Shown in pieces: positions 28,201 to 38,218 of a DNA stretch of 64,000 nt. The notes beneath the pieces were generated by a model, which worked only from the letters and a program-made list of their open reading frames with translations, was not told the DNA's origin and made no database searches. The stretch spans positions 474,313 through 538,312 of the forward strand of contig NZ_BMUC01000001.1 in NCBI RefSeq assembly GCF_014649995.1, written 5' to 3'. Every line of letters begins with the position of its first letter. Positions within the stretch are counted from its first letter, which is position 1. The position numbers and the translations under genes were made by a program. This DNA is from Streptomyces griseoflavus (GTDB taxonomy: Bacteria > Actinomycetota > Actinomycetes > Streptomycetales > Streptomycetaceae).

Positions 28201-28453
28201 GGGCGGCGTCATCGGGATCGACAGCCGGTACCGGCTGGTCGACGGGACGTCGGTGACGCAGCCCAAGTACGCCTTCTGGCTGGAGGGGTACGGGTGGGGC
28301 GTGGAGAACCACGGGGTGGACCCGGACGTGGAGGTGGTGCAGCGGCCGCAGGACCACGCGGCGGGGCGCGACCCGCAGCTGGACGAGGCGGTGCGGCTGG
28401 CGCTGGAGGCGCTGGAGTCGACGCCGGCGAAGGTCCCGCCCGCGTTGCCGTGA
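25247..28453 (+). CDS. Tricorn-type protease (S41 family)
   Basis: 1068 residues from the GTG at 25247. Tricorn processes oligopeptides released by the proteasome, and actinomycetes have both. It shows the N-terminal six- and seven-bladed propellers (from residue 10, repeats such as DGTTVAWTSTRDGAPEV), a C1 helical domain, a PDZ domain (about 760-850) and the S41 catalytic core. The catalytic tetrad seen in tricorn is conserved: Ser740-His741 in GTSHAYV, nucleophile Ser962 in SGSDGD and Glu1020 in GVENHGVDPD. It has no signal peptide, so it is cytoplasmic. Confidence 0.95.
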   Translation: MTQPASVASAAYLRFPHLHGELVAFTAEDDVWLAPLDGGRAWRVSADNVPVNHPRVSPDGTTVAWTSTRDGAPEVHVAPVDGGRARRLTHWGSLRTQVRGWTADGRVLAVSAHGQASLRRSWARAVPLDGGPAATLPYGPVGDVAQGPHTVLLSAPMGREAAWWKRYRGGTAGKLWIDREGDGEFVRLHEDLDGNIEYPLWAGGRIAFLSDHEGTGALYSSLADGSDLRRHTPLDGFYARHAATDGTRVVYSSAGELWLLDDLDGAEPRRLDLRLGGQRVDLQPFPVNAAHWFGSASPDHTARGSAVCVRGTVHWVTHRSGPARALAATPGVRARRPRAFRADGEEWVVWVTDAEGDDALEFAPATGLAPGATPRRIAAGQLGRVVELAMAPDGSRAAVASHDGRLLLVERETGEVREVDRSEDGDVSGLVFSPDSAWLAWSHPGPRPLSQLRLANTTDLSVTEATPLRFQDYAPAFTLDGKHLAFLSSRSFDPVYDEHVFDLAFVEGVRPYLITLAATTPSPFGPQRHGRPFETPDRDETPDSEGTPATRIDLDGLADRIVPFPVEAARYTGLRAAKDGVLWLRHPVRGVLGASRATPDDPDPKTDLERYDLVQQRLEHLAVDADDFEVSGDGKRVLLWTDGRLKVVPSDRRASGDEESDTNITVDLGRVRQFVDPAVEWRQMFDENGRIMRDNFWRPDMSGVDWDGVLDRYRPVLDRLATHDDLVDLLWEVHGELGTSHAYVTPRGGFGGGARQGLLGADISRHEDGSWRVDRVLPAETSDPDARSPLAAPGVAVRAGDAIVAVAGRAVDPVTGPAPLLVGTAGKPVELTVSPAGGGDPRHAVVVPIADEEPLRYHAWVADRRAYVLERSGGRLGYIHVPDMQAPGWAQIHRDLRVEVLREGLIVDVRENRGGHTSQLVVEKLARRIVGWDLPRGMRAESYPRDAPRGPVVAVANEFSGSDGDIVNAAIRALGIGPVVGTRTWGGVIGIDSRYRLVDGTSVTQPKYAFWLEGYGWGVENHGVDPDVEVVQRPQDHAAGRDPQLDEAVRLALEALESTPAKVPPALP

Positions 28454-28536
28454 GGCCGGGGCGGGCACCCGTGCCCGTGGAGGCCCGGGCGTGGATACCA
28501 TGCCCGGGTAGGTGATCGTCACGTCGAGGAGGGCGT

Positions 28537-28890
28537 ATGGCTGGGGAGCCTCAGGACGACTGTCTGTTCTGCAAGATCGTTGAGGGGAGCGTCCCGGCGA
28601 CGATCGTGCGGGAGACGGAGACGACCGTCGCGTTCCGGGACATCAACCCCCAGGCGCCCACGCACGTGCTGGTGATCCCGAAGGCGCACCACAGGGACGC
28701 CGCCGCGCTCGCCGCCGAGGCGCCCGCGCTCGCCGCCGACGTGCTGCGCGAGACGCAGACCGTCGCGGACGAGGAAAAGCTGGACAGCTACCGCATCGTC
28801 TTCAACACCGGCAGCGGCGCCGGACAGACCGTCTGGCACGCGCACGCCCACGTGCTGGGCGGCCGCGGCCTCGCGTGGCCCCCCGGCTAG
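28537..28890 (+). CDS. HIT domain protein (HinT-like purine nucleoside phosphoramidase)
   Basis: 117 residues, ATG at 28537 with a CGAGGAGGG ribosome binding site. It starts with CLFCKIVEG and has the histidine triad WHAHAHVLGGRG near the C-terminus, with the nucleophilic His in the middle of HxHxH. HinT enzymes hydrolyse aminoacyl-adenylates and other AMP-amides. It ends seven bases before the RNase Z start, and the two are very likely co-transcribed. Confidence 0.93.
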   Translation: MAGEPQDDCLFCKIVEGSVPATIVRETETTVAFRDINPQAPTHVLVIPKAHHRDAAALAAEAPALAADVLRETQTVADEEKLDSYRIVFNTGSGAGQTVWHAHAHVLGGRGLAWPPG

Positions 28891-28896
28891 GCCGCC

Positions 28897-29802
28897 TTGT
28901 CCGTACGTGAACTGGTGGTGCTGGGCACCGCCAGCCAGGTCCCCACCCGGCACCGCAACCACAACGGCTACCTGCTGCGCTGGGACGGCGAGGGCATCCT
29001 GTTCGACCCCGGCGAGGGCACGCAGCGCCAGATGCTGCGCGCCGGGGTCGCCGCCCACGACCTGAACCGGATCTGCGTCACCCACTTCCACGGCGACCAC
29101 TCCCTCGGGCTGGCCGGAGTGATCCAGCGCGTCAACCTCGACAAGGTGCCGCACGAGGTCACCGCCCACTACCCGCGCTCCGGGCAGCGTTTTTTCGAGC
29201 GTCTGCGGTACGCGACCGCCTACCGCGAGACCGTCACCCTCACCGAGGCCCCCGTCGACGCCGACGGCCCCCTCGCCCGCACCCCCGGCTACACGCTGGA
29301 GGCACGCCGGCTCTCCCACCCCGTCGAGGCGTACGGATACCGGCTGGTCGAGCCGGACGGCCGGCGCATGCTGCCCGGTCGGCTGGCCGCGCACGGCATC
29401 ACGGGGCCGGACGTCGGCCGTCTCCAGCGCGAGGGCTCGCTGGACGGGGTCACGCTGGAGGAGGTCAGCGAGGTGCGGCGCGGGCAGCGGTTCGCGTTCG
29501 TCATGGACACCCGGCTCTGCGACGGGGTGTACGCGCTCGCCGAGGGCTGCGACATGCTCGTCATCGAGTCGACGTTCCTCGACGAGGACGAGGCACTGGC
29601 CGTCGAGTTCGGCCACCTGACCGCCGGGCAGGCGGCCCGGGTGGCGCGGGAGGCGGGCGTACGGCATCTCGTCCTCACCCACTTCAGCCAGCGCTACACC
29701 GACCCGGAGGAGTTCGAGCGGCAGGCGCGGGCGGCCGGGTACGAGGGCGAGCTGACCGTGGCGCGGGATCTTGAACGGGTGGCGCTTCCGAAGCGTCGGT
29801 GA
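28897..29802 (+). CDS. rnz: Ribonuclease Z (tRNA 3' endonuclease)
   Basis: 301 residues starting with TTG at 28897 ([27 protein letters not shown]), a common start for this gene and the first residue of the conserved fold. It cleaves tRNA precursors after the discriminator base. The metal site is [11 protein letters not shown] (His63, His65, Asp67, His68), with further ligands in FVMDTR (Asp) and [10 protein letters not shown] (His). The first-strand motif LGTASQVPT matches the tRNase Z family. No strong ribosome binding site precedes it, so translation may be coupled to the HIT gene. Confidence 0.95.
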   Translation: MSVRELVVLGTASQVPTRHRNHNGYLLRWDGEGILFDPGEGTQRQMLRAGVAAHDLNRICVTHFHGDHSLGLAGVIQRVNLDKVPHEVTAHYPRSGQRFFERLRYATAYRETVTLTEAPVDADGPLARTPGYTLEARRLSHPVEAYGYRLVEPDGRRMLPGRLAAHGITGPDVGRLQREGSLDGVTLEEVSEVRRGQRFAFVMDTRLCDGVYALAEGCDMLVIESTFLDEDEALAVEFGHLTAGQAARVAREAGVRHLVLTHFSQRYTDPEEFERQARAAGYEGELTVARDLERVALPKRR

Positions 29803-29822
29803 CACGGCCGTACGATTGTTTG

Positions 29823-30815
29823 ATGCCCGTACCGAAAGCCGAACTTCACCTTCACATCGAAGGCACGCTGGAGCCCGAGCTCGCCTTCGCCCTCGCCGCG
29901 CGCAACGGCGTCGAACTCCCTTACGCCGACACCGAGGCGCTCCGCGAGGCGTACCGCTTCGAGGACCTCCAGTCCTTCCTGAACCTGTACTACGAGCTGA
30001 TGGCGGTGCTGCGCACCGAGCGGGACTTCGAGGACCTCGCCGACGCCTACCTCGTCCGCGCCGCCGCGCAGGGCGTGCGGCACGCGGAGATCTTCTTCGA
30101 CCCGCAGGCGCACCTCGCGCGGGGCGTCGGCATGGAGACGGTGGTCGAGGGGCTGTGGCGGGCGCTGGGCAGGAGCGAGCGGACGCACGGTGTGTCCACC
30201 CGGCTGATCATGTGCTTCCTGCGGGACGAGTCCGCGGAGTCGGCCCTGGCCACGCTGGACGCCGCGAAGCCGTACCTGGACCGGATCACCGGCGTCGGAC
30301 TCGACTCGGCCGAGGTCGGGCATCCGCCGGTGAAGTTCCGCGAGGTGTACGAGGCCGCCGCCGCGCTGGGGCTGCGGCGCGTGGCGCACGCCGGTGAGGA
30401 GGGGCCGCCGGAGTACATCACCGAGGCGCTGGACGTGCTCGGGGTGGAGCGGGTCGACCACGGGCTGCGCTGCGTGGAGGACCTGGCGCTGGTGGAGCGG
30501 CTGGTGCGGGAGCGGGTCCCGCTGACGCTGTGCCCGCTGTCCAACGTGCGGCTGCGCACGGTCGACACCCTCGCCGGTCATCCGCTGCCCGCGATGCTCG
30601 ACGCGGGGCTGATGTGCACGGTCAACTCCGACGACCCGGCCTACTTCGGCGGGTACGCGGGCGACAACTTCGACGCGGTGCGCGAGACGCTGGGGCTGTC
30701 CCCGGAGCGGCTCCGCGAGCTGGCCCGCAACTCCTTCCTCGCCTCCTTCCTGGAGGACGACGAGGAACTGCGGGCGCGGTACCTCGCCGAGGTGGAGGCG
30801 TACGACTTCGGCTGA
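29823..30815 (+). CDS. Adenosine/adenine deaminase family protein
   Basis: 330 residues from the ATG at 29823 (an in-frame start at 29799 would add eight). TIM-barrel amidohydrolase with ELHLHIEG (His9 and His11, zinc), the catalytic Glu in RVAHAGEEG, DHGLRC and the final NSDDPAYFG Asp. The GTLEPEL sequence after the first motif is the mark of the adenine deaminase branch (yeast Aah1-like), whereas adenosine deaminases usually have DGAL, so adenine is the more likely substrate. It is convergent with the MFS gene, with a hairpin between. Confidence 0.88.
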   Translation: MPVPKAELHLHIEGTLEPELAFALAARNGVELPYADTEALREAYRFEDLQSFLNLYYELMAVLRTERDFEDLADAYLVRAAAQGVRHAEIFFDPQAHLARGVGMETVVEGLWRALGRSERTHGVSTRLIMCFLRDESAESALATLDAAKPYLDRITGVGLDSAEVGHPPVKFREVYEAAAALGLRRVAHAGEEGPPEYITEALDVLGVERVDHGLRCVEDLALVERLVRERVPLTLCPLSNVRLRTVDTLAGHPLPAMLDAGLMCTVNSDDPAYFGGYAGDNFDAVRETLGLSPERLRELARNSFLASFLEDDEELRARYLAEVEAYDFG

Positions 30816-30821
30816 CGCACC

Positions 30822-30857
30822 CGCCGTGTCGCCGTGCCCGCGCGGGAACACGGCGGC
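30822..30857. terminator. Hairpin between convergent deaminase and MFS genes
   Basis: CCGCCGTGT (30822-30830) pairs perfectly with ACACGGCGG (30849-30857). It lies in the 51-base gap between the two stops and may serve both directions. Confidence 0.65.
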
Positions 30858-30866
30858 ACGTCCGTG

Positions 30867-32198
30867 TCAGGGAGCCCCCGGTGCCCGGGTGGCCGCCGCC
30901 GTGTCGTAGGCGCGCTGGGCCGGGGCGGGGGTGCCGTCCAGGGGGATCTCCACCACCGGCTGTTCGGGCGCGCCGACCTCCGGCACGACACCCGAGGGGG
31001 TGCCGGTCGCGGCGGCCACCAGTGCCGCGGGGTGCCCGCCCCGGCGGCGGACCGCTCCCGGCAGCAGCGGGCGTCCGCCGGTGTGCAGCGCGACCGCCGT
31101 CATCGGCAGCGCGACCAGCAGCAGACCGACCCCCAGCACCGCGCCCATCACCGGGAACCCGGCCTGCGCGGACAGCACGCTGCCGGTGAGCGGGCCCGCC
31201 GCCGTACCCAGGGCGGACGCCGAGCCGACCAGTACGGCCCAGCGACCGCGCGGGTCCAGCGAGGCGGCGAGGCCGATCAGGTACGACAGCACCACCGGGT
31301 AGATCGTGTTCCAGGCGATCTCGCCCGCCGCGAAAGTGCCCAGCCCGGTCGCCGAGGCGCTGAGCGCGATGCAGCCCGCGATGACGACGGTGCCGCCGCC
31401 GATGGGCAGCGCGCGGCCGAGCCGCGAGCCCAGCGCGCCCGCGCCGAGGACGCCCAGCAGACCGGCGCCGAGAGCCACCGCGAAGACGACGCCCACGGTC
31501 GGTTCGGACAGGTGTGCCTGGCTGACACCGATGCGTCCGCTCACGCCCCACAGGGCGTTCTGGGCGAGCGACCACAGCAGCATGGCGCCGGCCAGCACCA
31601 TTCCCGAACGCCGGTGCGGCAGGCGGGAGGCGGCCCGGTCGGGCCCGCTGGGGCGGGGGCCGGGGGTGCCGGCGGGCAGCCGCGCGGTCAGCGGCCAGAC
31701 GGCCAGCGCCGTGAGGGCGATGGCGGCCAGGGTCAGTCCGTGGCCCGGCAGGTGGGGCACCGTCAGGTACACCAGGCCCGCCAGCGCGGAGACGCTGAGC
31801 AGGCCGAGCGTGGAGGCCCGGTGCGGGTCCCGTTCGGCGGCGATCCGGGTGGCGGCGACCGTGGTGGCCGTACCGGAGCCGAAGCCGCCGATCACCGCGC
31901 CGGCGACGACGGCCGGTACGGCGCTGGTGAGGGTGGCCCCGCCGTAGCCGACGACGGCGAGGACGAGACCCAGCCGGGCCAGCGCCCGCGCCCCCACGCG
32001 TTCCACGCGGGAGGCCAGCAGGAAACCGGCGGTGGCGGAGCTCAGCAGCAGGGCGCTGCCGACGGCCCCGGCCTGGGTGGCGGAGAGGCCGAGCCCGCGT
32101 TCCAGCCGGCCGACGGTGGTCGGCAGCAGATAGGGGGCGAGGTACCCGGCCGTGAAAAGGGCGACGAGGGGCCAGGGCGTGGTGCGAGGGGCGAACAC
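30867..32198 (-). CDS. Major facilitator superfamily transporter
   Basis: 443 residues if it starts at the GTG at 32196-32198 (weak GGGAAC ribosome binding site; the frame is open up to 32309 but reads less like protein). Twelve hydrophobic segments in two halves (first half from WPLVALFTAGYLAPYLLPTTVG to PAVVAGAVIGGFGSGTATTVAA, second from RSGMVLAGAMLLWSLAQNALWG to VGLLLVALPMTAVAL) are separated by a charged loop with PGPRPSGPDRAA. The VERVGARALARLG loop between helices 2 and 3 is the MFS motif A region. Substrate unknown; the size and divergence from the enolase gene fit a sugar-acid or drug porter. A 60-residue tail is cytoplasmic. Confidence 0.9.
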   Translation of the reverse strand: MFAPRTTPWPLVALFTAGYLAPYLLPTTVGRLERGLGLSATQAGAVGSALLLSSATAGFLLASRVERVGARALARLGLVLAVVGYGGATLTSAVPAVVAGAVIGGFGSGTATTVAATRIAAERDPHRASTLGLLSVSALAGLVYLTVPHLPGHGLTLAAIALTALAVWPLTARLPAGTPGPRPSGPDRAASRLPHRRSGMVLAGAMLLWSLAQNALWGVSGRIGVSQAHLSEPTVGVVFAVALGAGLLGVLGAGALGSRLGRALPIGGGTVVIAGCIALSASATGLGTFAAGEIAWNTIYPVVLSYLIGLAASLDPRGRWAVLVGSASALGTAAGPLTGSVLSAQAGFPVMGAVLGVGLLLVALPMTAVALHTGGRPLLPGAVRRRGGHPAALVAAATGTPSGVVPEVGAPEQPVVEIPLDGTPAPAQRAYDTAAATRAPGAP

Positions 32199-32325
32199 GG
32201 GCGTTCCCAGGGCATGCGAAAGGGACGGTGCGTAAAGCAAGGAAGGGGAGCGACGACCGTCGACCGACAGGAGCGCGCGGGCAATTTGTATCAAGCCGGG
32301 GGAGGGCAACGGGAGGGCGCCCGAT

Positions 32326-32339
32326 GTGATCTACATCAC
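32326..32339. promoter_or_regulatory. CRP-like palindrome GTGA-N6-TCAC
   Basis: GTGATCTACATCAC is a perfect palindrome in the outer five bases of each arm, matching the GTGA-N6-TCAC core recognised by CRP/FNR-family regulators. It lies in the 462-base divergent gap between the MFS gene and the enolase-superfamily gene, 128 bases upstream of the MFS start. Apart from this site and the promoter at 32568, I see nothing recognisable in the gap. Confidence 0.45.
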
Positions 32340-32567
32340 TTAGTGGTTTGGCTCCTCGGCAGTGCGGGTAGCCGCGTCGGCCGTCACCGCCGAAACGTGC
32401 CGTCACCTGCGGCGACCCCGGCCTCGGTTGTCGGCCGGACCCACCGTCCCGGGCGACGATCCGCATCCGCGTTCCACCGGCGGCCGGGCCATCCGTGGCA
32501 CCCGCACGTAAGTGTGCGGCAGCCCTGTCCCGGCGCGTCGGCCGGCTCCCGGAAGCGGGTCGCGCCA

Positions 32568-32596
32568 TTGACGCCCGCGATTCGCCTACCTAGCCT
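32568..32596 (+). promoter_or_regulatory. Vegetative-type promoter of the enolase-superfamily gene
   Basis: TTGACG (32568-32573), a 17-base spacer and TAGCCT (32591-32596) match the Streptomyces HrdB consensus well. The start codon is 65 bases downstream of the -10. Confidence 0.7.
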
Positions 32597-32660
32597 GCAT
32601 TCCCCTACGTGAACAGCCGTCGAGATCCAGGACCGCGCACGACCCCTTGGGAGCCGCACC

Positions 32661-33956
32661 GTGAACCGCGATCTGACCATCACGGACATCCGCCTGACGC
32701 CGGTCCTCGTCGCCGACCCGCCCCTGCTCAACACCCAGGGCGTCCACCAGCCCCACACCCCCCGCCTGATCGTGGAGGTGGTCACCGCCGACGGGAGCAC
32801 CGGACTCGGCGAGACCTACGGCGACACCAAGTACCTGGAACTGGCCCGGCCGCTCGCGGACCGGCTGACCGGCCGCCGCGCCGACGACCTCAACCGGCTG
32901 TTCTCCGAGGCCGGCCGGACCGCCGTCGACGCCTCCCGGATCTCCGGCCGGGTCGACGCGGGCGGACTGCGCGGCGTGCAGACCGCCGACAAGCTGCGCC
33001 TGTCCGTGCTCTCCGCCTTCGAGGTCGCCTGCCTCGACGCCCTCGGCAAGAGCCTCGGCCTGCCCGTGCACACGCTGCTCGGCGGCAAGGTGCGCGACAC
33101 CGTCGAGTACAGCGCCTACCTCTTCTACCGGCGGGCGCACCACCCCGAGGGCGTCACCGCGCAGGAGGACGACTGGGGCGCCGCCCTCGACCCGGCCGGA
33201 GTCGTCGAGCAGGCCCGCCGGTTCAAGGAGCGGTACGGGTTCACGTCCTTCAAGCTCAAGGGCGGCGTCTTCCCGCCGGACGAGGAGATCGCCGCCGTCC
33301 GCGCCCTCGCCGACGCCTTCCCCGGCCACCCCCTGCGCCTCGACCCCAACGGCGCCTGGTCCGTGGAGACCTCACTGAAGGTCGCCGGGGAACTCGGAAG
33401 CCTCCTGGAGTACCTGGAGGACCCCACCCTCGGCACCCCCGGCATGGCCGAGGTCGCCGCCCGCGCCGGGGTGCCGCTCGCCACCAACATGTGCGTGACG
33501 ACGTTCGCCGAGATCGAGGAGGCCTTCACCCGGAACGCCGTGCAGATCGTCCTCTCCGACCACCACTACTGGGGCGGACTGCGCAACACCCAGCACCTCG
33601 CCGCGATCTGCCGCACCTTCGGCGTGGGCGTCTCCATGCACTCCAACACGCACCTGGGGATCAGCCTCGCCGCGATGACCCACGTGGCGGCCACCGTGCC
33701 CGGTCTGCGCCACGCCTGCGACTCCCACTACCCCTGGCAGTCGGAGGACGTCCTCACCGAGCGGCTCCGCTTCGACGACGGCGCCGTGCGGGTCTCCGAC
33801 GCCCCCGGCCTCGGCGTGGAACTCGACCGCGACCGGCTCGCCCTCCTCCACCGGCGATGGCTCGACGACGACGGCTCGCTGCGGGACCGCGACGACGCGG
33901 CGGCGATGCGGGTCACCGACCCGGACTGGACCACCCCGCCGATGCCGCGCTGGTGA
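32661..33956 (+). CDS. Enolase-superfamily dehydratase, glucarate dehydratase-like
   Basis: 431 residues, GTG at 32661 behind TTGGGAG. Proton abstraction from an acid-sugar carbon is catalysed by the Lys pair in SFKLKGG and the His in SMHSNTHLG. Metal ligands are the Asp in RLDPNGAWS, the Glu in YLEDPTLG and the Asn in ATNMCVT, the third ligand that marks the glucarate dehydratase group. Glucarate or a close aldarate is therefore the likely substrate, converted to the 5-keto-4-deoxy product. The divergent MFS gene and the PfkB kinase downstream could form a small sugar-acid module, though no aldolase is present. Confidence 0.88.
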   Translation: MNRDLTITDIRLTPVLVADPPLLNTQGVHQPHTPRLIVEVVTADGSTGLGETYGDTKYLELARPLADRLTGRRADDLNRLFSEAGRTAVDASRISGRVDAGGLRGVQTADKLRLSVLSAFEVACLDALGKSLGLPVHTLLGGKVRDTVEYSAYLFYRRAHHPEGVTAQEDDWGAALDPAGVVEQARRFKERYGFTSFKLKGGVFPPDEEIAAVRALADAFPGHPLRLDPNGAWSVETSLKVAGELGSLLEYLEDPTLGTPGMAEVAARAGVPLATNMCVTTFAEIEEAFTRNAVQIVLSDHHYWGGLRNTQHLAAICRTFGVGVSMHSNTHLGISLAAMTHVAATVPGLRHACDSHYPWQSEDVLTERLRFDDGAVRVSDAPGLGVELDRDRLALLHRRWLDDDGSLRDRDDAAAMRVTDPDWTTPPMPRW

Positions 33957-34045
33957 CCCGCCCGGGGCGCCCGGAGCGACGGCCGTCCCGTCGCCGGTGG
34001 TGTGGTGCACACTGGCCTGATCCGCACCATGTCAGGGAGCGCACC

Positions 34046-35170
34046 GTGATGGCGTCCACCGGGAAGGCACGCGACGAGGGAGCCGGCCGACCGTCCCCGC
34101 TCGACCCCCTCGCCGCCCTGCGCACACCTCACGACCCGCCCTGGGACGTGTACCTCACCGGCACGGTCTTCCTCGACATCGTCTTCACCGGCCTCGACTC
34201 CGCGCCGGTGCGCGGGACCGAGTCCTGGGCACGCGGGATGGGGTCGAGCCCCGGCGGCGTCGCCAACATGGCCACCGCCCTGGCCCGGCTCGGCCTGCGC
34301 ACCTCCCTCGCGGCGGCCTTCGGCAGCGACCACTACGGCGAGTACTGCTGGGACACGCTGGAGCAGGGCGAGGGCATCGACCTCTCCCCCTCGCGCACCG
34401 TGCCCGGCTGGCACTCGCCGGTCACCGTCTCCATGGCGTACGAGGGCGAGCGCACGATGGTCTCCCACGGCCACGAACCGCCCCCGGAGGAACCGGCACC
34501 CGACTGCCCGCCGCGCGCGCGGGCCGCCGTCGCCTCCCTCACACCCGGACGCGGCGCGCCCTGGATCGCCCAGGCCGCGCGCAAGGGGGCGAGGATCTTC
34601 GGCGACGTCGGCTGGGACGACAGCGGGGCGTGGGACCTCGCCGGACTGCCCGACCTGCGGCACTGCGAGGCGTTCCTGCCGAACGCGGACGAGGCCATGC
34701 GGTACACCGGCACGGACTGCCCGCGCGCCGCCGCGCACGCCCTGACCGAGCACGTGCCGGTCGCGGTGGTCACCCTGGGCGCGCAGGGCGCGTACGCGGT
34801 GGACCGGCGCACCGGCGAGACGGCTTCGGTGCCGGCGATCGAGGTGGAGGCGCTGGACCCGACCGGGGCCGGGGACGTGTTCGTGGCCGGGTTCGTCACG
34901 GGCAGCCTGGCGGGGTGGCCGCTGGCCGACCGGCTCGCCTTCGCGGGGCTCACGGCGGCGCTGTCCGTCCAGGAGTTCGGGGGGTCGCTGTCGGCACCGG
35001 GGTGGGCGGAGATCGGGGCGTGGTGGCGCAGGGTGCAGTCGGTCGAGGGGCAGGACCCCTCGGCGCTGCGGCGGTACGCGTTCCTCGCCGGCCTGGTGTC
35101 GGAGGAACTCGTGCGGCCGTGGCCGCTGCGGCGGGCGGTGCCGACGATCGGCTTCCGCCGGTCGGCCTGA
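34046..35170 (+). CDS. PfkB family carbohydrate kinase
   Basis: 374 residues from the GTG at 34046, six bases after AGGGAG; the ATG at 34049 is an equally possible start. Ribokinase fold: the N-terminal GG-motif GSSPGGVANMATALARLG and the ATP-site signature DPTGAGDVFVAGF, with the Asp as catalytic base. The substrate is unknown. An N-terminal extension of about 25 residues and a C-terminal extension after SVQEFGGS (about 65 residues, WWRRVQSVEGQDPSALRRYAFL) make it longer than ribokinase. It is 89 bases downstream of the dehydratase gene and in the same direction. Confidence 0.9.
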   Translation: MMASTGKARDEGAGRPSPLDPLAALRTPHDPPWDVYLTGTVFLDIVFTGLDSAPVRGTESWARGMGSSPGGVANMATALARLGLRTSLAAAFGSDHYGEYCWDTLEQGEGIDLSPSRTVPGWHSPVTVSMAYEGERTMVSHGHEPPPEEPAPDCPPRARAAVASLTPGRGAPWIAQAARKGARIFGDVGWDDSGAWDLAGLPDLRHCEAFLPNADEAMRYTGTDCPRAAAHALTEHVPVAVVTLGAQGAYAVDRRTGETASVPAIEVEALDPTGAGDVFVAGFVTGSLAGWPLADRLAFAGLTAALSVQEFGGSLSAPGWAEIGAWWRRVQSVEGQDPSALRRYAFLAGLVSEELVRPWPLRRAVPTIGFRRSA

Positions 35171-35327
35171 CGCCCCGGGCGCCGCCGCCGTACCGGCGCC
35201 GCGGCGGCGAGGCCGTACGAAAAGTCCTACGGGCTTGTCGGTCCTGCGTCGTACCCTGGGAATCGCGAGGCCGCCCTCCGGTGCGCGGCCCTGACGAGGA
35301 GGACCAGCAGGCCTACAGAGCCGGCCC

Positions 35328-36398
<1,071 letters not shown>

Positions 36399-36410
36399 AC
36401 CGAGCAGCAG

Positions 36411-36908
36411 ATGTCGATCGACGTCAACAACGAGTCCGGAACCGAGGTCGACGAGCAGGCGATTCTCGACATCGCCCGCTACGCGCTCGCCCGCATGCGC
36501 ATCCACCCGCTCTCCGAACTCTCGGTGATCGTCGTGGACGCCGGCGCCATGGAGCAGCTCCACATCCAGTGGATGGACCTGCCCGGGCCGACGGACGTCA
36601 TGTCGTTCCCGATGGACGAGCTGCGGCCGCCGTCCAAGGACGGCGACGAGCCCCCGCAGGGGCTGCTCGGCGACATCGTGCTCTGCCCGGAGGTCGCCGC
36701 CCGGCAGGGCCAGGACGCACCGACGCGGCACACCATGGACGAGGAGCTGCAACTGCTCACCGTCCACGGTGTGCTGCACCTGCTGGGCTACGACCACGAG
36801 GAGCCGGACGAGAAGGCCGAGATGTTCGGCCTCCAGGCGGCCATCGTGGACGGCTGGCGCGCGGAGAAGGGCCTGACCGGCCCGTCCCCGGCCCCGACCG
36901 TGTCATGA
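36411..36908 (+). CDS. ybeY: Endoribonuclease YbeY (16S rRNA maturation)
   Basis: 165 residues, ATG at 36411. The zinc-binding motif HxxxHxxxxxH is [11 protein letters not shown] (His119, His123, His129), and the [10 protein letters not shown] motif lies upstream. YbeY acts in 3' maturation of 16S rRNA and in ribosome quality control. The stop overlaps the start of the next gene (ATGA). Confidence 0.97.
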   Translation: MSIDVNNESGTEVDEQAILDIARYALARMRIHPLSELSVIVVDAGAMEQLHIQWMDLPGPTDVMSFPMDELRPPSKDGDEPPQGLLGDIVLCPEVAARQGQDAPTRHTMDEELQLLTVHGVLHLLGYDHEEPDEKAEMFGLQAAIVDGWRAEKGLTGPSPAPTVS

Positions 36909-38218
36909 GTCCGACCCTCGTCCTCGGCGCGATCGCCCTCGTCGTGGTCGCCTGGCTGGCCGCCTCCGCGGAGGCCGGCATCGCCCGCGTCTCCAGCTTC
37001 CGCGCCGAGGAGGCCGTACGGTCCGGCCGCCGGGGCAGCGCCAAGCTCGCCCGGATCGCCGCCGACCCCACCCGCTACCTCAACGTGGCGCTGCTGGTGC
37101 GCGTCGTCTGCGAGATGGCCGCCGCCTCCCTCATCACCTACGGCTGCCTGCGCGAGTTCGACGGCACGGCCGAGGCCCTGCTGATCGCCATCGCGGTCAT
37201 GGTCCTCGTCTCCTACGTCGCCGTCGGGGTGTCCCCGCGCACCATCGGCCGCCAGCACCCGCTCAACACCGCCACGGCCGCCGCGTACGTCCTGGTGCCG
37301 CTCGCCAGGATCATGGGCCCGATCCCGTCGCTGCTCATCCTCATCGGCAACGCGCTCACCCCCGGCAAGGGCTTCCGGCGCGGCCCCTTCGCCTCCGAGG
37401 CGGAGCTGCGCGCGATGGTGGACCTCGCGGAGAAGGAGTCGCTGATCGAGGACGAGGAGCGCCGGATGGTGCACTCCGTCTTCGAGCTGGGCGACACGCT
37501 CGTGCGCGAGGTGATGGTGCCGCGCACCGACCTGGTGGTCATCGAGCGGTACAAGACCATCCGGCAGGCCCTCACCCTCGCCCTGCGCTCCGGGTTCTCC
37601 CGGATACCGGTGACCGGCGAGAGCGAGGACGACATCGTCGGGATCGTCTACCTCAAGGACCTCGCCCGCAAGACGCACATCAGCCGGGACGCCGAGAGCG
37701 AACTGGTGTCCACCGCGATGCGCCCCGCGTTCTTCGTGCCCGACACCAAGAACGCCGGTGACCTGCTGCGCGAGATGCAGAAGGAGCGCCGGCACGTCGC
37801 CGTCGCCGTCGACGAGTACGGCGGCACCGCGGGCATCGTCACCATCGAGGACATCCTCGAGGAGATCGTCGGCGAGATCACCGACGAGTACGACCGGGAG
37901 ATCCCGCCCGTCGAGGAGCTGGGCGAGGACCGCTACCGGGTCACCGCCCGCCTGGACATCACCGACCTCGGCGAGCTGTACGGGCTGGAGGAGTACGACG
38001 ACGAGGACGTGGAGACCGTCGGCGGACTGCTCGCCAAGCACCTCGGCCGGGTGCCGATCGCGGGCGCCTCGTCCGTGGTCGAACTGCCCGACGCGCGCCG
38101 GCTGCGGCTGACCGCGGAGGCGTCGGCCGGACGCCGGAACAAGATCGTGACGGTGCTGGTGGAGCCGGACGGCCCCGCGGACCCGCCCCGCGAGGACGAG
38201 GGGGCCGGTCCGGAGTGA
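36905..38218 (+). CDS. CNNM/CorC-type transporter with tandem CBS domains (hemolysin family)
   Basis: 437 residues from the ATG at 36905. An N-terminal DUF21 membrane domain of three to four helices (about 1-170, beginning with [22 protein letters not shown]) is followed by two CBS domains (about 200-330; [19 protein letters not shown] and [27 protein letters not shown]) and a CorC/HlyC C-terminal domain ([16 protein letters not shown]). This class exports or senses Mg2+ or Co2+. Position between ybeY and the era branch is conserved among actinomycetes. The GTGA at 38215 links it to the next gene. Confidence 0.94.
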   Translation: MSPTLVLGAIALVVVAWLAASAEAGIARVSSFRAEEAVRSGRRGSAKLARIAADPTRYLNVALLVRVVCEMAAASLITYGCLREFDGTAEALLIAIAVMVLVSYVAVGVSPRTIGRQHPLNTATAAAYVLVPLARIMGPIPSLLILIGNALTPGKGFRRGPFASEAELRAMVDLAEKESLIEDEERRMVHSVFELGDTLVREVMVPRTDLVVIERYKTIRQALTLALRSGFSRIPVTGESEDDIVGIVYLKDLARKTHISRDAESELVSTAMRPAFFVPDTKNAGDLLREMQKERRHVAVAVDEYGGTAGIVTIEDILEEIVGEITDEYDREIPPVEELGEDRYRVTARLDITDLGELYGLEEYDDEDVETVGGLLAKHLGRVPIAGASSVVELPDARRLRLTAEASAGRRNKIVTVLVEPDGPADPPREDEGAGPE

